Shown: positions 63,001-64,000 of the stretch, in pieces | Layout: the number at the start of each line of letters is the position of its first letter | Position numbering within the stretch: the stretch's first letter is position 1 | DNA from: Gimesia maris | GTDB lineage: Bacteria; Planctomycetota; Planctomycetia; Planctomycetales; Planctomycetaceae | Reading direction: 5' to 3' | DNA: 64,000 bases | NCBI RefSeq assembly: GCF_008298035.1 | Contig: NZ_CP042910.1 | Span: 6,758,001 to 6,822,000 of the forward strand | Notes under the pieces: model-generated | Database searches by the model: none | The model's input: only the letters and a program-made list of their open reading frames with translations | Told to the model about the DNA's origin: nothing | Made by a program: the position numbers and the translations under genes

Positions 63001-64000
63001 TACTTTCGGACCGGGAGAACAATCGAAAACAATCAGCATTGTCACCTACAACAATACCCCCGACTGGCAGGAACCCGATAAATCGTTTGCCGTAAATCTG
63101 TTTAATTTAAAAAACAGTGGCCTGTATGTGACTCCCATCAACAGCTACGCGACGGTCGTTTTAGAAAACAATAATTCCGTATCGGAATACGAATTTAATT
63201 CGAAACTATATGCAACCGAAAACCCACAAGTCGATTCTCATTTCGGTGATCAGCTCTCTGTTGATAACAATACTCTGATCTCCTCTTCGCCTGAGGGGGT
63301 GACCGTCTATGTGCGTAACCAGCAGGGAACCCCCGCTTATTTATTCGACGATACCTGGGATATCCAGGCCTTGATTCAGGCCCCCGAGGGAGCGTCTGAC
63401 TCAAACTTTGGTGCTTCTATTGCCATCAGTGGTGATACGATCGTCATCGGCGCAAACGAAGCGCATGCAGAAGGCAGTACAGATCTGACAGGCGCAGTTT
63501 TTATCTATACCAGAAATGGTTCCGACTGGAACCTTCAACAGAAAATCACCGCTTCTCAATTTGGTAATGGTAATTTCGGCTCAATCGTCGCCATCGAAGG
63601 TGACCTTCTGGTCGCGAGTAGTGCAGAGCAGATCGGGAGAGTCTATATCTTTTCGCGCGAGAACGGCGTCTGGTCGGAAGAGGCAGAAGTATCCGGCAAT
63701 ATTAGTCTGGATACAGTAAATTATGTTTCCAGTCTGGCCATCGATAATTCTACGATTGTCATCGGCTCTAATACGGAGAGTGGATACAATCATATCAGCA
63801 CGGTAGCCATCGTAGAGAAAGTCAACAACGTCTGGAGTGTGACACAGAAACTGGAGAATTCCGATTTAGGTTATGGTTCCAGTGTTGATATCGAAGACAA
63901 TATAATAGTGGTCGGAGCTCCCGATTATGCTACTCTCTCAGGGGGCTATACCAGTCGGGGTAGAGTTCTGATTTACAGACTGGAAAATGGTGAATGGACT
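51005..64000 (+). CDS. Giant Calx-beta/FG-GAP repeat protein, 5' part (runs off window)
   Basis: One open frame of 4,332 codons with no stop before the window end, so the C-terminus is unseen. It starts with ATG at 51005 (AAGG 11 bases upstream). A basic N-terminus of about 50 residues ends in IEVLEDRTLLTS, the planctomycete LEPR-xLL-like motif of large exported proteins. I count 24 Calx-beta modules, ideal form ATISIDDVTVDE then GTATLTVSLDQPV, SGTLTFNPGE and DETFLVNLSNLQ, and four FG-GAP blocks. Calx-beta modules bind calcium in Na/Ca exchangers and integrin beta-4. FG-GAP repeats form integrin-type propellers. A surface or secreted adhesin is likely. Odd: many modules are exactly 336 bp. 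Confidence 0.93.
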   Translation, partial: MLLANWLRSISKRCRSPRSRKSGLRSPLAQRRASTTRTYAGRGVRREIEVLEDRTLLTSTFDIDINRTVTEGDSGTVDAVLTVTRTGTTPGDLNSSVTVDYFTQDNSATTSDNDYLAISGTLSFSADADAVTQTQTITVQINGDQLSEDYEDFWVILDNIQADNSDVTFENDRRKVYIRNDDQVQLTIDDVTVNEGSGYATLTVSLDIPADDILNVDYTTTGGLIASSPEDFEQTSGTLIFLPGETSKELYVNIIDNQVVGFDSLFYVELSNLQSGYIDAVIADDTAVVTIEDNDREYRNLHYDFEYKQQILPSETTNDNSRFGLTLAADGDTMISTTPYQSYEGVVTQGLAFVYVRNNQGTPLDRSDDTWEYQATLLPPGAQGYDHFGVSVAISGDTAVIGAPNAKDANGVPRGAVYIFTRTGSTWSLQQKLDSESYIYTNYGFGSKVAIEGDTILVGATYYDSSPEYVSVFYRTNGTWSFSQSIGIPYSNQPGKLGQAFDCSFVIENKTLIIGFPNYNNDAGRVSIYRLVDEYWTSVQTLTSPDLTAGARFGFSVSLENDELLIGQPGQDDQLSDLGNAYLFRFNSDTDLWELEQTLDCPYPDTVSQNPHFGSQVLLQDGMMFISSTNNPYWEDIYAGDSFNNGTVIQYTKVDSEWVYYDEIWTPYDSYYYTLLESNIGFASQIALADGGLFISAPVSNEVGTWTGSVFYFGPQKPRVEITETSITEGDNGSQWMTVEVTRKGYNPGDLSQSATIDFSTSDGTAKIADGDYQSATGTLSFYGDPTALTQSQFFTVQITGDTRVEADEYFWVNLSNPTGAVALADSIPSSAKMTINEDDQATISIGPDITVNEDTGYVTLTVSLDQPVETEVKLDYLTVANTATSLNDYTYKSSRLTFAPGEQSQTISIYIRDRDDVELDESFLVKLSNIQASGADVIFADDQAEITILDDDQAQITIKDVTIAEEAGNVVLTVSLTQPVGADMTIDFATSGNSALPGLDFESTSGTLEFHAGDESKTITIPLIDTDMVELQESFLVTLSNLQANGLNISLADDQAEVTINDSDQATLRLTIASLYNIFYSLDESVGYARAVVYLNAPVDAEIRVDYATSDGSAKQPDDYQATSGTLVFSPLDEDQGQTVLIPIIDSDLVEGLENFLVSLSNLQTNGRNVIFENQEAEVRISDNDRALITINDTTVDEDAGVATLTVSLDQPVETAVTFDYSTLSSSASAVTDFISSSGSLTISPGYLTQTISIPLVDAPEVELQEKFRVNLSNIQTNGANVIFADSQGEVTINDNDQAGISVQDLVVDENTGVAAVTVSLDKPVNATVSVNYTTLDLTATQSEDYLSRSGTLIFNAGVQTQTIYIPLINSSLVEADQDFLVSLSGLQATGRDVVYAKQEAVITIADDEQAVLTISNMSVDESVGTITLTVTLEGNIESNISVDYNTSDLTAVATEDYLSTAGTLTFTPQNNSSTITVSIVDSDLVEGDERFLVNLTNIQTAGLTVTLARDKSYVTILDDDQATLSIDDVTVNEATGLATLTVSLDQVVDSVITVDVTTDDQSASAEDDYRSTSGTLAFLPGELTKTVNIALIDSPLMEINETFLVNLSNLKAGTADVIFDKPQGTVTIIDDDPAFVSVTDISVNEDAGNAILTVSLNQPVDTLVSVDFATADQSALQSEDYQNTSGTVTFSPGEQTRTITIPLLNSDRVEADETFLVNLTKLQSGVYPVTLADTVVEVTIVDDSQSNVTIDDISVDEAAGTATLTVTLDRPVDTDISVDYATADQSAAASLDYTGVSATLNFTAGEVSKTITVPIFDSQIVEGDETFLVNLSNLQAGGRHVVLADDQAVATIRDEIPAILIDDMSVRDDSSSIQVTVSLDQAVADMVTVDYVTRNYSAVADSDYLSASGTLTFNPGELTKTFEVTILEHTGSLLGDRSFLVDLSNLQSTGEDVRFADSQAKITLLGDEPSTITINDIVVQEGDDGLTSAVFTVTRTGKIAGDLDFAETVRFFTVEGTAKSYFDYVHTYGTVDFVADASALSQTATIEVQVETDVIANLDQTFRVLIYENTGNSLITDAIGTAIIEDDDQLELTIDDVTVDESSGTATLTVSLSGTFSGDEPLTFNYETRDGTAVAGTDYLPLTGTGSINAGSTSTTITVDLLDYDPHQFERNFDVVLSQFGLNGLDIRIADSQAQVSIQHNYPYQPFDLETKLSPQSSDPAFTSFGSNFATDGNTFITGETSRNYNRGAVQIFIRNDQGTPDDFDDDTWEFQAELIPPAANVNHFFGTSVAVDGDLAVIGAPGAKTGPENIITGSVYIYERVGSNWSLKQEITGSDTDTDGAFGTTVAIEGETVVVGATGEDSERGAVYVYSKVFDLHGGSWIQTAKLTATTPAPESNFGSSLEFENETIVIGSKNDTEFGFQSGAVYIATLVNGEWTVTQKLQSPHPHSQEHFGNSVALQGNTLVVGTVDDKQDFLTSEAAYVFTLDNGIWILTQTLHADQSVTDTAFGADVEIQDDQILITSCSEPGNPDANHIIHVFHLVDGDWVSQGAINAPAASEQIQFGSSLGIAHGTVFIGARDENSGEGTIQLYRPTLLPELSIDSADLLTQPDGSKLLVLEVTRSTGQAGLLSSPTIMDFGTFNMGDSSGQYPSITGTISFTGDPSATTQTETVILQVDSDTSLNLDATFAIGLSPRTGIDYRPQTISPISIIDNPPQITVDDISVSETAGTATLTVSLNQTLTTPVSVDYSTRDQTATASADYLQASGTLTFNPGEQTKTITVSLVDSDLVEHSETFLVDLTNLQSGGTKVYLSDSQAEVIVTDDDQATISIDDVLVDEDAGTATLTVSLDQPVDGGIALDFSTRNQSAIDPEDYLKQSGQLYFNQGELTQTITIEIVDDEVYEFTEAFEVALSQLQSGGLNVSIADSVGQVEITNTDHLPQIEFKTKILSPAGPEQDFRFGNKVAIDGNTLITTPSGIRNVDGSNVLAFIYERNDQGTPEDFSDDTWEYQTALSVGGTGIPNVSNRHLSVDIHDNLALVSLVGRTSSGTYTETIYVFRQLNGIWSHWNTFSNPEYGDQFYSGTNIGVYNARSGERVVFGVPGKDGSVEGEGAIYIYEYQARTYGEWDKIATIVPPESRNITGFGSILAYEDDTLVVGAPTYSGTVDEAGAVFVYRKYNSNWILSQTLVDSNPTTGGHFGKSVDLDGNRLVIGVEKHDSYSQSQHTTVSGNAAVVYDRTSEDDGFNLTDILVATGREENIPLGDHVTVKGDTIVVGSTSLIFSSAYPSPQAVITPTTRFSPQTIYKKINNEWVKQAVVTSPANARYANQVAISSEGEVFFASPTDDESVENSGSIHYFGPNRPPEVSVIKAEVTEGDQGTQQVTVLVARQGTKPGDLSLPASVAFTTSDGTATVLDGDYSAQSGMLDFTGDPSAILQTREITIDIHGDTDIEPAELFNIELLYWVGDVRFTSSSNSTVTIQPDDRALISIDDVSVDESAGSATLTVSLDRPVLSTIELDYQTASQTATASEDYQPTSGSLIFNVGEQTKSISIPINDSDLVESDETFLVNLLNLQADTLPVTFADDQAQVTITDNDQARISIDDVTADEAAGTVTLTVSLDTPVDSSISVNYATGDQSATSPDDYLSQTGTITFDPQEQSKTFTISIFDSLAIEGDETFLVNLTQIQSNGYNVIFADDQATVTIEDETPEISIDDITVNENAGNATLTVTLDQAVANTFTVDFATSDQTAKQTTDYLSTAGTLTFNLGQLTQTINVPLVDDGPLEFDETFLVSLFNIQSSGINVIFADAQAEVTIVDDEKPTISIDNVTIQETDSGTNNAVFTITRSGKNPGGLDFSEQIDFTTQDGTAIAGRDYIATQGSINFAADATALIQTATVEVQIYGDTYTELAETFLVLLSNTASQSTLLEEAGTGTINNDDSSQLLINDVTVDKAAGRALLTVTLTNPVEEAGLVSIDFETVAGTALPGIDYEPTSNIITFGPGEQSKTISIVTYNNTPDWQEPDKSFAVNLFNLKNSGLYVTPINSYATVVLENNNSVSEYEFNSKLYATENPQVDSHFGDQLSVDNNTLISSSPEGVTVYVRNQQGTPAYLFDDTWDIQALIQAPEGASDSNFGASIAISGDTIVIGANEAHAEGSTDLTGAVFIYTRNGSDWNLQQKITASQFGNGNFGSIVAIEGDLLVASSAEQIGRVYIFSRENGVWSEEAEVSGNISLDTVNYVSSLAIDNSTIVIGSNTESGYNHISTVAIVEKVNNVWSVTQKLENSDLGYGSSVDIEDNIIVVGAPDYATLSGGYTSRGRVLIYRLENGEWT
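51897..53157 (+). repeat. FG-GAP block A (propeller 1)
   Basis: About 420 residues of seven blades, with YVRNNQGTP and DDTWEYQA near the start and classic blades such as FGVSVAISGDTAVIGAP and FGFSVSLENDELLIGQP. It follows two Calx-beta modules and is closed by FYFGPQKP. Confidence 0.85.
54566..56917 (+). repeat. Seven consecutive Calx-beta modules of exactly 336 bp
   Basis: Module starts fall at 54566, 54902, 55238, 55574, 55910, 56246 and 56582, with the next at 56918, giving seven intervals of exactly 336 bp (112 codons). The same length occurs at 53867-54202, 59492-59827, 61466-61801, 61802-62137 and 62138-62473. Sequences between copies differ enough to show old duplication. Confidence 0.9.
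57610..58805 (+). repeat. FG-GAP block B (propeller 2)
   Basis: About 400 residues. Starts with FIRNDQGTP and DDTWEFQAELIPP, then blades FGTSVAVDGDLAVIGAPGA, FGTTVAIEGETVVVGA and FGNSVALQGNTLVVG. Ends before LPELSIDSADLL, where Calx-beta modules resume. Confidence 0.85.
59828..61099 (+). repeat. FG-GAP block C (propeller 3, partly degenerate)
   Basis: Opens with YERNDQGTP and DDTWEYQ like the others, but the second blade reads RHLSVDIHDNLALVSLVG, having lost both the FG and the GAP. Later blades are better (FGKSVDLDGNRLVIGVE). Ends with HYFGPNRPP. Confidence 0.8.
63179..64000 (+). repeat. FG-GAP block D (propeller 4, cut by window end)
   Basis: Opens with YVRNQQGTP and DDTWDIQALIQAP, then FGASIAISGDTIVIGANEA and FGSIVAIEGDLLVASS. 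It continues to the last base of the window. Confidence 0.85.

Overview
The window is a piece of a bacterial chromosome that looks like a planctomycete, most likely a Gimesia-type member of the Planctomycetales. The pointers are two DUF1559 pseudopilin-like proteins, a DUF1552/DUF1592 cytochrome-type gene pair, a giant protein with an N-terminal LEDRTLLTS (LEPR-xLL-like) motif, roughly even base composition and operons with long 5' gaps. The genus is an inference; no rRNA is present.

Layout. 1-8.1 kb is mostly housekeeping: a VanZ-like membrane protein, zwf, ispG, a TPR lipoprotein, a small PQQ-repeat protein, a GNAT acetyltransferase, a Nudix hydrolase and a YacL-like PIN/TRAM protein. 8.8-15.8 kb is a minus-strand operon of two exported TPR proteins followed by a TolQ/ExbB-like channel and two ExbD/TolR proteins, i.e. 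a proton-driven envelope energiser with its own TPR partners. 16.3-29.7 kb is accessory in character: tRNA-Ser(CGA), the C-terminal remnant of a tyrosine recombinase beside it, a ZIP transporter with altered metal-site residues, a DUF1559 protein, two tandem paralogous ABC ATPase/FtsX-permease cassettes, a PepSY membrane protein with a second DUF1559 protein behind Fur-like operators, and finally the N-terminal remnant of a recombinase. 29.8-33.6 kb is the DUF1592/DUF1552 pair. 34.1-46.4 kb is a minus-strand Bat-type operon: moxR, DUF58, a BatD-like protein, batA, a batB-batC fusion, a batD-batE fusion, then a histidine kinase and an NtrC-family regulator. A good sigma-54 (-24/-12) promoter candidate lies just upstream of moxR. 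47.6-50.4 kb holds two divergent metallopeptidase-like genes. From 51,005 to the window end one open frame encodes at least 4,332 residues of a repeat-built surface or secreted protein: 24 Calx-beta modules, many exactly 336 bp long, interrupted by four FG-GAP propeller blocks. It has no stop inside the window.

How the parts may work together. The Bat operon appears to carry its own sigma-54 activator and sensor, so it may be self-regulated. The DUF1559-PepSY pair carries operator-like dyads typical of iron control. The 16.5-29.7 kb block is bounded by two recombinase fragments whose orientation fits one integrase gene split by an inversion, and the two DUF1559 genes inside it form an inverted repeat that could drive inversion. 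No CRISPR array, intact insertion sequence, rRNA or replication origin was seen.
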